DNA from: Bacteroidales bacterium | GTDB lineage: Bacteria > Bacteroidota > Bacteroidia > Bacteroidales > UBA1402 | Direction: 5' to 3' | DNA: 64,000 nucleotides | NCBI GenBank assembly: GCA_021373135.1 | Contig: JAJFTH010000003.1 | Span: 1-64,000, forward strand | Made by a program: the position numbers and the translations under genes | Notes under the pieces: generated by a model | Databases searched by the model: none | Seen by the model: the letters and a program-made list of their open reading frames with translations, nothing else | Told to the model about the DNA's origin: nothing | In this document: positions 1-8,515 of the stretch, one piece after another | Layout of the letters: every line of letters begins with the position of its first letter | Numbering within the stretch: position 1 is the first letter of the stretch

Positions 1-23
1 AAAACCGATATGTCAACCTTATT

Positions 24-133
<110 letters not shown>

Positions 134-142
134 TTTGAAGAG

Positions 143-176
143 AGCCCCGTTACAACAATGTAGCGGGGCTTCTTTG
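143..176 (+). terminator. rRNA operon terminator
   Basis: AGCCCCG (143-149) pairs with CGGGGCT (164-170), and inside it TACA pairs with TGTA. A T-rich tail follows. It lies ten bases after the 5S rRNA, where an rRNA operon terminator is expected. Confidence 0.8.
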
Positions 177-457
177 TGTTAATTTCTTAGGAGAAATCCG
201 GCGAGGGCTTTCTGTGTTTTTAGGGGGAGGCAAAATGGAGCGGTGCTTTTTACCTGCACGAATGGAGCGGTGTTTAATTTCCCGCAGATCACAAATGTCA
301 TACTTTTTACACTTCTCCACAATTTTTCAATTTGATCCAATAAAAATGATACAGGAAAATCAAATATTTTGAAATTGTATAGGTTTATTGCAATCGACTG
401 CCCTGAAAAACAAAAGCACTGTCTCATACGCATATTTTTAAATTTTCAAACAATTTC
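177..457. other. Intergenic stretch after rRNA operon
   Basis: No gene is supported here. A minus-strand reading frame across 179-433 has no recognisable domain and no promoter. The only structure seen is a short repeated 12-mer at 234-272, listed separately. Confidence 0.5.
234..272. repeat. Direct repeat, possible IS end relic
   Basis: The 12-mer AATGGAGCGGTG occurs at 234-245 and again at 261-272, 27 bases apart start to start. Closely spaced repeats of this kind occur at the ends of IS21-family elements, but no transposase is nearby, so this is only a possible relic. Confidence 0.35.
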
Positions 458-490
458 TTGTGGTAAAAACGATAATATTTTTTACCTTTG
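458..490 (+). promoter_or_regulatory. Bacteroidota promoter for DUF177-rpmF
   Basis: TTG at 458-460 and TACCTTTG at 483-490 match the -33 and -7 elements of the Bacteroidota primary sigma factor, with 22 bases between. Transcription would begin near 496. This rules out the TTG at 488 as a start codon and supports the TTG at 515. Confidence 0.65.
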
Positions 491-514
491 CGGGGTTTAA
501 TAAAAGCATTCACC

Positions 515-1102
515 TTGGGAAAGTTTGATATCTATAAAATACCGTTGAATACTCTTGCTATCGGTAATCATACTTTTGATTATGTTTTGGATACAGAGTA
601 TTTCAAGAAAATAGATGGTCAGGAAGTCCAAAAGGGCAAAGTTATGGCCAAAGTGTTGGTCAACAACACAGGATTAAGCTTTGAACTGAACTTTCAGCTG
701 GAGGGAATTGTGCAGGTGCCATGTGATCGTTGTTTGGACGATATGGATTTACCCATTAACCACAAAAGCCGTCTGATAGCAAAGTTCGGTGAGGCCTATG
801 CTGAAGAAGGAGACGATATCATCATTATTCCAGAATCGGAAGGTGAAATAAATATTGCCTGGTTCTTGTATGAATTCATAGCTTTGAGTATTCCGATCAA
901 ACATATTCATGCGCCAGGGAAATGTAACAAGCTTATGTCATCCAAGCTTAAGAAACATTTGACAAAAGGACCGGATGACGAAGATGAAGATACAGAAATT
1001 GAGTTTGAAGATTCAGAACCTTTGGTTGATTTTGAAGAACCAGATTTACAACAAACAGACCCGCGATGGGACGAATTAAAAAAAATAATAGATAATAACT
1101 AA
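515..1102 (+). CDS. YceD/DUF177 family protein
   Basis: A 195-residue acidic protein of the DUF177/YceD family, which in other bacteria is needed for normal 23S rRNA accumulation and is almost always encoded directly before rpmF, as here (12-base gap). The family's CDRC signature appears as VPCDRCLDDMDLP. The C-terminal part is very acidic (DDEDEDTEIEFEDSEP). The frame is open further upstream, but the promoter -7 element lies at 483-490, so the TTG at 515, giving LGKFDIYKIPL like its relatives, is taken as the start. It heads a conserved Bacteroidales cluster DUF177-rpmF-fabH-era-der. Its biochemical role is not known in this phylum. Confidence 0.85.
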   Translation: MGKFDIYKIPLNTLAIGNHTFDYVLDTEYFKKIDGQEVQKGKVMAKVLVNNTGLSFELNFQLEGIVQVPCDRCLDDMDLPINHKSRLIAKFGEAYAEEGDDIIIIPESEGEINIAWFLYEFIALSIPIKHIHAPGKCNKLMSSKLKKHLTKGPDDEDEDTEIEFEDSEPLVDFEEPDLQQTDPRWDELKKIIDNN

Positions 1103-1114
1103 TTGTAAAAGAAA

Positions 1115-1300
1115 ATGGCACATCCTAAACACAAACAGTCTAAAACCAGAACGGCTAAGAGAAGAACCCACTATAAGGCAGAAGCTCCAACATTGGCAGT
1201 ATGTCCTAATTGCGGCGCCCATTATATCTACCACACCGTATGTGGAGAATGTGGTTACTACAGAGGAAAAATAGCAATCGAACAACCAGCAGCTGTATAA
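1115..1300 (+). CDS. rpmF: 50S ribosomal protein L32
   Basis: A 61-residue basic protein with the L32 N-terminus MAHPKHKQSKTRTAKRRTHY and a zinc-ribbon formed by CPNC and CGEC. L32 is a large-subunit ribosomal protein. This is the Cys4 form, not the zinc-free paralogue. It follows the DUF177 gene closely and shares its promoter, and is closed off by a hairpin at 1331-1367. Confidence 0.97.
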   Translation: MAHPKHKQSKTRTAKRRTHYKAEAPTLAVCPNCGAHYIYHTVCGECGYYRGKIAIEQPAAV

Positions 1301-1330
1301 TTAGCGTGCTTATCATAAAGAATAAATTTG

Positions 1331-1367
1331 AAGGGTGTCTCAAAAGTATGGGGCACCCCTTTTTTTG
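1331..1367 (+). terminator. Terminator after rpmF
   Basis: AAGGGTGTC pairs with GGGCACCCCTT with one bulge and a G-U pair, followed by a run of T. The left arm and loop (GGGTGTCTCA) resemble one arm of the longer hairpin at 62411-62448. Confidence 0.7.
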
Positions 1368-1402
1368 TCCTTTACAATAGATACTAAATCATAATTTTTA
1401 CC

Positions 1403-1410
1403 TATTTTTG
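1403..1410 (+). promoter_or_regulatory. -7 element for fabH
   Basis: TATTTTTG matches the TAnnTTTG -7 consensus, 16 bases before the fabH ATG. No clear -33 element is seen at the right distance. The leader would be only about 10 bases. Confidence 0.5.
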
Positions 1411-1426
1411 CGCAAAAATCATAAAA

Positions 1427-2425
1427 ATGAGAAATTTTAATGCCGTTGTCACAGGAGTAGGAGGCTATGTCCCCGAAAAAGTAATTACAAATGAAGATAT
1501 TTGCAAGCTGGTAGACTCCTCTGATGAGTGGATTACCTCTCGAACCGGAATCAAAGAACGTCGTATGTTGGATGGAGATCATGTTGGAGCCTCTTTCATG
1601 GGAGAAAGAGCTGTAAAGGATCTGCTGAAGAAAACAGGAACGAATCCCGATGAGATAGATGCCATCATTTGCTCAACATCCACGCCTGATTATATATTTC
1701 CTGCTACAGCAGCTATCATAGCTGATAAATGCGGCATCAAGAATGCCTTTGCCTATGATATTTCTGCTGCTTGCAGTGGTTTCCTTTTTGGCATGGTCAA
1801 TGCTTCAGGATTGGTTGAATCCGGACGATATAAAAAGGTGATTGTGGTGGCAGCCGAAAAGATGACTTGTATTACAAATTATGCTGACCGTACGACTTGT
1901 CCTTTATTTGGAGATGCAGCTGCGGCCATATTGCTTGAACCTACCACCGAAAATCTGGGTATGATTGATTCAGTTATGCATACAGATGGCTCCGGTTTTG
2001 CAAATCTACACATGAAAGCCGGTGGTTCCGTTTCTCCTGCTTCTCATGAAACCGTCGATCGCCGTGAACATTTTGTGTATCAGGAAGGTCAGGCGGTATT
2101 CAAGATGGCTGTGAATAAATTGGTGGAAGCCAATGAGGAAATCAAGACACGTAATAACCTGACTTCTGAAGATGTAAACTGGGTTGTTCCACATCAGGCC
2201 AACATGAGAATCATTGACGCCATTGTGCGTTATATGGATGTACCGATGGAAAAAGTGATGGTGAACATTCAGAAATATGGTAACACCTCTTCAGCCAGTA
2301 TTCCTGTTTGTCTTTGGGAATGGGAAAATCAATTGAAAAAAGGGGACACCCTGATCCTTTCTGCTTTTGGAGCAGGCTTTTCATGGGGTAGCATCTATCT
2401 AAAATGGGGATACAACCCCAAATAA
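1427..2425 (+). CDS. fabH: Beta-ketoacyl-ACP synthase III
   Basis: A 332-residue thiolase-fold enzyme that condenses acetyl-CoA with malonyl-ACP to start type II fatty acid synthesis in the cytoplasm. The Cys-His-Asn triad is intact: Cys116 in [10 protein letters not shown], His256 in [10 protein letters not shown] and Asn286 in [10 protein letters not shown]. Length fits the family. In many bacteria plsX sits between rpmF and fabH; it is absent here. The ATG at 1427 follows an A-rich leader and is the natural start. Confidence 0.96.
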   Translation: MRNFNAVVTGVGGYVPEKVITNEDICKLVDSSDEWITSRTGIKERRMLDGDHVGASFMGERAVKDLLKKTGTNPDEIDAIICSTSTPDYIFPATAAIIADKCGIKNAFAYDISAACSGFLFGMVNASGLVESGRYKKVIVVAAEKMTCITNYADRTTCPLFGDAAAAILLEPTTENLGMIDSVMHTDGSGFANLHMKAGGSVSPASHETVDRREHFVYQEGQAVFKMAVNKLVEANEEIKTRNNLTSEDVNWVVPHQANMRIIDAIVRYMDVPMEKVMVNIQKYGNTSSASIPVCLWEWENQLKKGDTLILSAFGAGFSWGSIYLKWGYNPK

Positions 2426-2501
2426 TCTATTTTATATCAATAGTATTAAATCAGGAGAAGGAATTTCTGTAGCTCAATAGCAGTAATTGCCTCAGATTTC
2501 G

Positions 2502-2509
2502 TATCTTTG
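2502..2509 (+). promoter_or_regulatory. -7 element for era
   Basis: TATCTTTG is a perfect -7 match. Transcription from about 2515 would produce a leader of some 100 bases that contains the hairpin at 2529-2558. Confidence 0.6.
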
Positions 2510-2528
2510 CATATCAAAATAACGCGTG

Positions 2529-2558
2529 AATCCGTTCGTTCATTTTAACGAACGGATT
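2529..2558 (+). promoter_or_regulatory. Perfect hairpin in the era leader
   Basis: AATCCGTTCGTT (2529-2540) and AACGAACGGATT (2547-2558) are exact reverse complements around a 6-base loop. It begins about 14 bases after the predicted transcription start of era and has no T-run, so it is not a standard terminator. A leader-stability or regulatory role is an inference. Confidence 0.6.
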
Positions 2559-2615
2559 TGTGGGTTACATACGGATGGAATAAATGCTTCATCGTATGAA
2601 AAGAAAAAGAAAGAG

Positions 2616-3497
2616 ATGCATAAAGCCGGATTTGTAAATATTGTAGGAAATCCCAACGTTGGAAAGTCAACATTGATGAATACCCTTGTAGGTGAAAAGA
2701 TTTCTATCATCACCTCCAAAGCCCAGACGACCAGACACCGTATCATGGGAATCGTCAATGGTGATGATTACCAAATTGTATATTCGGATACCCCTGGTGT
2801 GTTGATCCCAAACTACAAACTGCAGGAATCCATGCTGAATTTTTCCAATTCAGCATTGCAGGACGCCGATATTCTGCTCTATGTCACGGATACTGTTGAG
2901 AAGGTTGATAAAAATGCGGAATTTCTGGAAAAGGTGCAACGCATCGACATTCCGGTTTTGCTGATCATCAACAAGATTGACTTGAGCGATCAGCAGCGTC
3001 TGGAAGCACAGGTCGAGGAGCTGGGAAAGCTGTTGCCGAAGGCAGAAATCATTCCCATTTCCGCTTTAAGGAAATTCAATGTATCCTATGTCCTAAAACG
3101 TATATCCGAGCTTTTGCCGGAATCGCCGCCTTATTTTGACAAGGATGCCTTGACTGATAAGCCTGCACGTTTCTTTATTACAGAAATTATCAGGGAAAAG
3201 ATATTGCTCTATTATCAGAAGGAAATACCCTATTCCACAGAAGTGGTTGTTGAAAATTATGAAGATTCAGAGCACCTGGTGCGTATCAGCGCCGTTATTT
3301 ATGTAGAGCGTGAAACTCAAAAGGGCATCATCATCGGTCATGGAGGACAGGCTTTGAAGAAAGTCGGAACAGAGGCCAGAAAAGATATAGAAGCTTTTTT
3401 AGGAAAGAAAGTCTTTTTGGAGGTGTTTGTGAAAGTGGAAAAAGATTGGCGAAACAAGGATAACAAGCTGAAAGCCTTTGGTTATCAATTAGATTAA
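2616..3497 (+). CDS. era: GTPase Era
   Basis: A 293-residue GTPase that binds the 3' end of 16S rRNA and acts in 30S subunit assembly. The G1 motif GNPNVGKST is near the N-terminus, followed by DTPGV (G3), NKID (G4) and SAL (G5). A C-terminal KH domain carries GIIIGHGGQALKKVG. An open frame extends 30 codons upstream to a GTG at 2526, but that part runs through the leader hairpin and has a lysine-rich end encoded by the purine-rich ribosome-binding region. The ATG at 2616 gives the normal Era length. der follows after 9 bases. Confidence 0.96.
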   Translation: MHKAGFVNIVGNPNVGKSTLMNTLVGEKISIITSKAQTTRHRIMGIVNGDDYQIVYSDTPGVLIPNYKLQESMLNFSNSALQDADILLYVTDTVEKVDKNAEFLEKVQRIDIPVLLIINKIDLSDQQRLEAQVEELGKLLPKAEIIPISALRKFNVSYVLKRISELLPESPPYFDKDALTDKPARFFITEIIREKILLYYQKEIPYSTEVVVENYEDSEHLVRISAVIYVERETQKGIIIGHGGQALKKVGTEARKDIEAFLGKKVFLEVFVKVEKDWRNKDNKLKAFGYQLD

Positions 3498-3506
3498 AAA
3501 AGAAAA

Positions 3507-4826
3507 ATGGGAAATATAGTTGCTATCGTAGGTCGCCCGAATGTGGGAAAATCGACGTTGTTCAATCGTCTGACCAAAACAAGGCAAGCGATCGTGAATG
3601 AGGAATCCGGCACGACACGTGACCGCCAATATGGGCTATCGGAATGGAATGGAAAAGAATTTTCCGTAATCGATACCGGCGGCTGGGTCGATAAGTCTGG
3701 TGACGTATTTGAACAAGAAATTAAAAAACAAGTCAACATAGCCATTGAAGAATCGGATATCATCCTTTTTGTTGTTGATGTCGTCACAGGATTGACAGAC
3801 CTTGACATGGCAGTGGCAAAAATCCTGCGAGGAGAAAAAAAACGCCCTGTCATGCTGATTGCAAATAAGGCAGATACCAACATGATGGGTTATAATGCCG
3901 CTGAATTCTATGCTCTTGGTTTGGGCGATCCCATTGTACTTTCGGCCATCAACGGCTCTGGTACCGGTGATTTTATGGATCTACTGGTGAGTAAGTTCAA
4001 TCCTGATAAAGATAAAGATGAAGTCCTTGAGGAAATTCCCCGTTTTGCGGTGGTAGGACGTCCAAATGCCGGAAAATCATCTATCATCAATGCTTTTATC
4101 GGTGAAGAAAGAACCATTGTAACGGAAATAGCCGGGACAACACGTGATTCCATTTATTCAAGATACACCAAATTCGGTTTTGATTTTTACCTGGTGGATA
4201 CTGCCGGTATTCGAAAGAAAGGAAAAGTGAATGAAGACCTTGAATACTATTCCGTCATTCGTTCCATACGTGCCATTGAAAATGCGGATGTCTGTATCCT
4301 GATGGTTGATGCCACTCGTGGTATCGAAAGTCAGGATATGAATATATTTTCCCTGATACAGAAAAATCGCAAGGGAATGGTAGTCTGTGTGAATAAATGG
4401 GATTTGGTAGAAAATAAAGAAAGCAATTCCATCAAGGTTTTTGAAGAAGCCATCCGTGAACGTTTTGCTCCATTTGTCGATTTCCCCATCGTATTTACAT
4501 CCGCTTTGACCAAACAACGTATTTTCAAGGCCATTGAAACAGCCAAAGAAGTCTATGAAAGAAGGTCTTTCCATATTTCCACCAATCAATTGAATGAGTT
4601 CTTTCTTCCATTGATTGAAAATTATCCGCCACCGGCAACGAAAGGTAAATATGTAAAAATAAAATATGTAACCCAGTTACAAGGGCCTATGGCTCCGACT
4701 TTTATTTTCTTTGCCAATTTGCCGCAATATGTCAAGGATCCATATAAGAGATTTTTGGAAAACAAGTTGCGGTCGACATGGGATTTTACAGGTACGCCCA
4801 TTCAAATTTTTATTCGTCAAAAATAA
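3507..4826 (+). CDS. der: GTPase Der (EngA)
   Basis: A 439-residue protein with two tandem GTPase domains and a C-terminal KH-like domain, needed for 50S ribosome assembly. The first P-loop is GRPNVGKST near residue 8 and the second is GRPNAGKSS around residue 184. Each is followed by its own DTGG/DTAG and NKAD/NKWD motifs. It is directly downstream of era, and the two ribosome-assembly GTPases probably share one transcript. Confidence 0.97.
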   Translation: MGNIVAIVGRPNVGKSTLFNRLTKTRQAIVNEESGTTRDRQYGLSEWNGKEFSVIDTGGWVDKSGDVFEQEIKKQVNIAIEESDIILFVVDVVTGLTDLDMAVAKILRGEKKRPVMLIANKADTNMMGYNAAEFYALGLGDPIVLSAINGSGTGDFMDLLVSKFNPDKDKDEVLEEIPRFAVVGRPNAGKSSIINAFIGEERTIVTEIAGTTRDSIYSRYTKFGFDFYLVDTAGIRKKGKVNEDLEYYSVIRSIRAIENADVCILMVDATRGIESQDMNIFSLIQKNRKGMVVCVNKWDLVENKESNSIKVFEEAIRERFAPFVDFPIVFTSALTKQRIFKAIETAKEVYERRSFHISTNQLNEFFLPLIENYPPPATKGKYVKIKYVTQLQGPMAPTFIFFANLPQYVKDPYKRFLENKLRSTWDFTGTPIQIFIRQK

Positions 4827-5067
4827 AATATCAATAATGGGAGATTTGATGCTGTAATTGCGTACTTTCTTTGTTAATTTTTGTATTAAAACTTGCAATA
4901 ATGATTCGTTTTTGATGGCCTTTTTATATAAAGAATATGCTCAAAAGACCGGATTTTTTTTTAAATATCTTAGAATGTGTAAGATAAAATCCGGAAAGAT
5001 ATGAATGTTCCTGTAACCATCTTTAACAATAAGTTTTAGAATAAAATAGTCCTTTTTGCTATATTTG
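4827..5067. other. Intergenic stretch after der
   Basis: No gene is seen between der and the -7 element TATATTTG at 5060-5067. The sequence is AT-rich with stops in all frames. Confidence 0.5.
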
Positions 5068-5073
5068 TTGAAA

Positions 5074-5212
5074 TAGGAGTAAATAGATTTCAATATTTTA
5101 GACAATAAAAGGGAAAGATTTCATTTGTCATCGAATTTTATCAAATCTCTAAATCAGCTAAAAAAGTATACTCTTTTCTGGTCCGCGAGGGTCGGAAAAG
5201 AGTCTTTTTTTG
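5074..5212 (+). ncRNA. Candidate small RNA before mnmA
   Basis: A -7 element TATATTTG lies at 5060-5067 and a strong terminator at 5170-5212, with no reading frame between. A transcript of about 140 nt would result. No known RNA family was recognised. The -33 element is weak, so this could also be read-through from der ending at the terminator. Confidence 0.3.
5170..5212 (+). terminator. Strong terminator before mnmA
   Basis: ACTCTTTTC (5170-5178) pairs exactly with GAAAAGAGT (5195-5203), followed by eight T. It closes the der transcript or the candidate small RNA. The last T residues plus G form the -33 element of the mnmA promoter. Confidence 0.85.
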
Positions 5213-5239
5213 AGTTTATATCATTATTAAGTATCTTTG
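5209..5239 (+). promoter_or_regulatory. Promoter for mnmA
   Basis: TTTG at 5209-5212, 19 bases, then TATCTTTG at 5232-5239: an ideal Bacteroidota promoter. Its -33 element overlaps the T-run of the preceding terminator. Transcription would start near 5245. Confidence 0.8.
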
Positions 5240-5271
5240 CAATCGCATATTAACTATTAATCGCAAATCTT

Positions 5272-6465
5272 TTGGAACGAATCGTACTTGGCCTTTCCGG
5301 TGGCGTTGACTCCAGTGTAGCTGCTTATCTGTTGAAAAAACAAGGCTATGAGGTGGTTGGTGTTTACATGATAAACTGGAAGGACGCAGTTGGTACCCTT
5401 TCAGGTGAATGCCCCTATGAGGATGATATCCTGATAGCAGAACTGGTTGCGCGAAAATTGGATATTGAATTCCATGCTGTTGATTTAAGTGACCAATATC
5501 GTGAAAGGGTAGTCAATTATATGTTTTCTGAATATGAAAAAGGCCGCACACCCAACCCTGATGTGCTTTGCAATAGAGAAATCAAATTTGATGCATTCTG
5601 GGATGTCGCTAAAAAGTTTGGAGCAACGAAGGTCGCAACCGGACATTATTGCCGAAAAGATGTCCTGATGCCTTCTGAAAAGGATGGTCAACCCATATAC
5701 CGATTGCTGGCCGGTAGTGATCCCAATAAAGATCAATCTTATTTTCTTTGCCAGTTATCGCAGGATCAACTTTCCAAAGCGATGTTTCCGATAGGCGATA
5801 TAGAAAAGCCGGAAGTTCGCAGAATCGCAGAAGAATTGGGTTTGGCCACAGCCTACAAAAAAGATTCACAAGGAATCTGTTTTGTAGGAAAAGTCGATTT
5901 GCCTGTTTTTCTACAGCAAAAACTGGAAAAGAAAACCGGAAAGGTGGTAGAAATACCAGCTGACCTGAAAGCCTATCATCGGATGATTCCTGAGGATTTG
6001 AACGGAAAACTGAAAAAACAGGCAAAGCCTTATTTCTATCGTTTAAAAGATGGAAAAGTGGTGGGTGAACATCAGGGTGCTCATTTTTACACCATTGGAC
6101 AACGGAAAGGATTGGGTATAGGCGGGTTTGAGAAGCCTCTGTTTATTCTTGCAACCGATGTGGAAACCAATCTGATATTTGTAGGTGAAGGTGTTGATCA
6201 TCCGGGATTATATCGCAAGACATTAAAAATAAATCCGGAGGAAATTCATTGGGTGCGTCCGGATAAGACGCTGGAAATCGGCCAGTCTGTCAGATACATG
6301 GTCAGGGAACGCTACCGTCAGCCATTGCAGTCAGCAACGCTATATCGGTTTGAAGAGGGACTGTATATAGATTTTGATGTCCTTCAACAAAGTATAACGC
6401 CTGGTCAATTTGCTGCTTGGTACGAAGGAGATGAAGTCATCGGTTCCGGAGTAATTTCCGAATAA
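5272..6465 (+). CDS. mnmA: tRNA-specific 2-thiouridylase MnmA
   Basis: A 397-residue PP-loop enzyme that thiolates uridine 34 of Lys, Glu and Gln tRNAs using ATP and sulfur relayed from a desulfurase. SGGVDSS (residues 9-15) is the PP-loop. The catalytic pair is Cys100 in NPDVLCNREIKF and Cys203 in DSQGICFVGK. The start is TTG: an in-frame TAA at 5251 and the promoter at 5209-5239 leave no upstream ATG or GTG. It is about 30 residues longer than the usual 360-370. Bacteroidales often carry two paralogues, so the number of this copy is uncertain. Confidence 0.93.
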   Translation: MERIVLGLSGGVDSSVAAYLLKKQGYEVVGVYMINWKDAVGTLSGECPYEDDILIAELVARKLDIEFHAVDLSDQYRERVVNYMFSEYEKGRTPNPDVLCNREIKFDAFWDVAKKFGATKVATGHYCRKDVLMPSEKDGQPIYRLLAGSDPNKDQSYFLCQLSQDQLSKAMFPIGDIEKPEVRRIAEELGLATAYKKDSQGICFVGKVDLPVFLQQKLEKKTGKVVEIPADLKAYHRMIPEDLNGKLKKQAKPYFYRLKDGKVVGEHQGAHFYTIGQRKGLGIGGFEKPLFILATDVETNLIFVGEGVDHPGLYRKTLKINPEEIHWVRPDKTLEIGQSVRYMVRERYRQPLQSATLYRFEEGLYIDFDVLQQSITPGQFAAWYEGDEVIGSGVISE

Positions 6466-6526
6466 ATGCATATTATTATCAATAAAAATGCTCATCTTTG
6501 ATGTCCTTTTTCAAATGTATAAAATA

Positions 6527-7789
6527 ATGAGAAAACCTGTCATATTTGGACTCCTGTTTTGCTTTTGCGGCCTCATGGCTTTTGCGGAGACATGGACTGT
6601 CCAGTCTGTTCCCAATACAAGACTTCAGGATGCCGGGTCTCATACCTCCAATCCTGACGGACTGATAGATGCTCAGTCTCAGACGGAAATAGACCGTATT
6701 CTTGCTCAGACACAAAATAATTTGACCGCTGATATTTTTGTGGTTGCCCTGCAATCAACCGGAGATGTTCCCACCAAACAGTTTGCCACAGAATTATTCA
6801 ATGAGTGGCATATTGGTCATGCTGAAAAAGACAACGGCCTGCTGATTCTGATGGTTGAAGACCAAGGTTTGGTGACCATCGAGCCCGGATATGGTATGGA
6901 AGGTGTTTTGCCTGATGCTATCTGTATGCGAATCATCCAAAAAAATATCGTACCTCTTATGCGTGAAGGTAAATACGGTGAAGGACTTCTGGCTGGAGTC
7001 CAAGCTGTCGTGAAAGTGATTTCTGATCCAAAGGCGGCAGAGGAAATTAAGGCGGATATGCAAACTGAAAAGGCTGCAGAGCAGGCAAGACTCAAAGCTA
7101 AATGGGGCAATATCCTGATGGTCTATTTACTTTTGTCCATTTTGGTGTTGATATTTAGTTCCTATGGTTCCAGTAAGAAAATCAAGGCTTTGGGTGATCA
7201 GGAACCGTATTCGGCTTATAAAGCACTTTCTACATCAAAGGGTGGTTATGGTTTTTTGGCCGTTATCTTTCCTTTGACGATGATTTTCTTTTATGTCTGG
7301 TACAACCGTAAGTTAAGGAAATATAGACGTATGCCCCGTCTTTGCCCTGATTGCGGAAAGCCGTTGAACCTGATGACCGAAAAGCAAGAGGATGTTTATC
7401 TGAGTACCGGACAACAGGCAGAAGAAATGGTTGGCTCCATAGATTATGATGCCTGGGTCTGTCTTGAATGTGGACATAGGTTGTTTTTGTCTTACGCCAA
7501 GAGTTTCACCAATTATAAAACCTGTCCGAATTGTGGATTCAAGACATTTGCACAGGAATCGGACAAGATATTGTTGGCTCCTACGCCACTCAGTTGCGGA
7601 GAAGGAGTGAAGATATACAGTTGTGCCAATTGCCATCATGAGTTGAGGAAGAGGTATACGATTCCGATGGTTGTGGTAGTGCCTATGAATAGCGGCAGAG
7701 GTGGTTTCGGAGGGGGTGGCCTTGGAGGAGGAGGTTCTTTCGGAGGTGGAATGTCTGGCGGTGGAGGGGCAACCGGCGGTTGGCGTTGA
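6527..7789 (+). CDS. Secreted/membrane TPM-domain protein with zinc ribbons
   Basis: About 420 residues. The start at 6527 gives a signal peptide (MRKPVIFGLLFCFCGLMAFA); an ATG 13 codons upstream is also possible. A TPM domain follows (ending near the GYGMEG and REGKYGEGL motifs), then two hydrophobic segments, then four CxxC pairs (CPDC, CLEC, CPNC, CANC), enough for two zinc ribbons. The tail is almost pure glycine and serine ending in GGW. TPM proteins occur in phosphatase-like and photosystem-repair roles, and in Bacteroidota they are commonly paired with lemA, as here. The exact function is unknown. Confidence 0.8.
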   Translation: MRKPVIFGLLFCFCGLMAFAETWTVQSVPNTRLQDAGSHTSNPDGLIDAQSQTEIDRILAQTQNNLTADIFVVALQSTGDVPTKQFATELFNEWHIGHAEKDNGLLILMVEDQGLVTIEPGYGMEGVLPDAICMRIIQKNIVPLMREGKYGEGLLAGVQAVVKVISDPKAAEEIKADMQTEKAAEQARLKAKWGNILMVYLLLSILVLIFSSYGSSKKIKALGDQEPYSAYKALSTSKGGYGFLAVIFPLTMIFFYVWYNRKLRKYRRMPRLCPDCGKPLNLMTEKQEDVYLSTGQQAEEMVGSIDYDAWVCLECGHRLFLSYAKSFTNYKTCPNCGFKTFAQESDKILLAPTPLSCGEGVKIYSCANCHHELRKRYTIPMVVVVPMNSGRGGFGGGGLGGGGSFGGGMSGGGGATGGWR

Positions 7790-7900
7790 TGCCGGCTCCA
7801 TGATAAAGCCTCCTGCAGAGTTGTTTTTTTGCTTTAAAAGCGTCAAAGTATTTGTTTAAGTCTATTTTTTTAAATAATTGAATATTAATATATTAGAAAT

Positions 7901-8491
7901 ATGAATAAAAGTACGATTGCTGGCCTGTCGATTTTAGGCATCATTGTGATTGTTTTTTTCTGGGGTATGAGTCAGTATAATGGCATGGTTACGGCTGATG
8001 AAAATGTAGCTAAGACTTGGGCCAATGTAGAAAGTCAGTATCAACGTCGTTCAGACTTGATTCCAAATTTGGTGGCGACAGTAAAAGGTTATGCCGCTCA
8101 TGAAAAAAGTACTTTGAATGCTGTGGTTGAAGCACGTGCCAAAGCTTCTCAGACAACGATCGATCCGACCAAAATGACTCCCGAAAGTTTGGCAAAGTAT
8201 CAGGCCGCTCAATCCGAAGTTGGTTCTACCTTGAACCGCCTGTTGGTGACTGTCGAAAAATATCCGGACCTGAAAGCCAATCAGAACTTTCTGGAACTTC
8301 AGGCTCAACTGGAAGGCACTGAAAATCGCATATCGGTGGAACGTCAGCGTTTCAATGATGCAGCTCAGGGCTTCAATGTCATGATCCGCCGATTCCCGAA
8401 GAATATCATAGCTGGAATGTTCGGATTTGAAAAGAAAGTATACTTCGAAGCAGAAGAAACGGCTTCCAAAGCTCCGCAAGTAAAATTCTAA
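7901..8491 (+). CDS. lemA: LemA family protein
   Basis: A 196-residue protein with an N-terminal membrane anchor (residues about 7-25) and a long helical bundle. The family signature is visible as NVESQYQRRSDLIPNLVATVKGYA, here in two parts: QYQRRSDLIPNLV and KGYAAHE. The topology predicts a short N-terminus inside the cell and a helical body in the periplasm. It follows the TPM gene after 111 bases, a common pairing. The molecular function of LemA is not established. Confidence 0.93.
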   Translation: MNKSTIAGLSILGIIVIVFFWGMSQYNGMVTADENVAKTWANVESQYQRRSDLIPNLVATVKGYAAHEKSTLNAVVEARAKASQTTIDPTKMTPESLAKYQAAQSEVGSTLNRLLVTVEKYPDLKANQNFLELQAQLEGTENRISVERQRFNDAAQGFNVMIRRFPKNIIAGMFGFEKKVYFEAEETASKAPQVKF

Positions 8492-8515
8492 GGCTTCACA
8501 TTAAAAATTCTTCGT

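Noticed and set aside
179-433. Minus-strand reading frame of 84 codons after the rRNA operon
   Set aside because: No domain, no ribosome-binding site or promoter in the right place, and it overlaps the repeat and terminator region.
2468-2495. tRNA-like string (GTAGCTCAATAGC) before era
   Set aside because: No matching T-loop, anticodon arm or acceptor stem is present around it.
2526-2615. Longer Era N-terminus from a GTG at 2526
   Set aside because: The extra 30 codons run through a leader hairpin and a purine-rich ribosome-binding region, and normal Era proteins lack them.
7690-7789. GGN-rich repeat at the end of the TPM gene
   Set aside because: It encodes the in-frame glycine tail of the protein, common in this family, and needs no other explanation.
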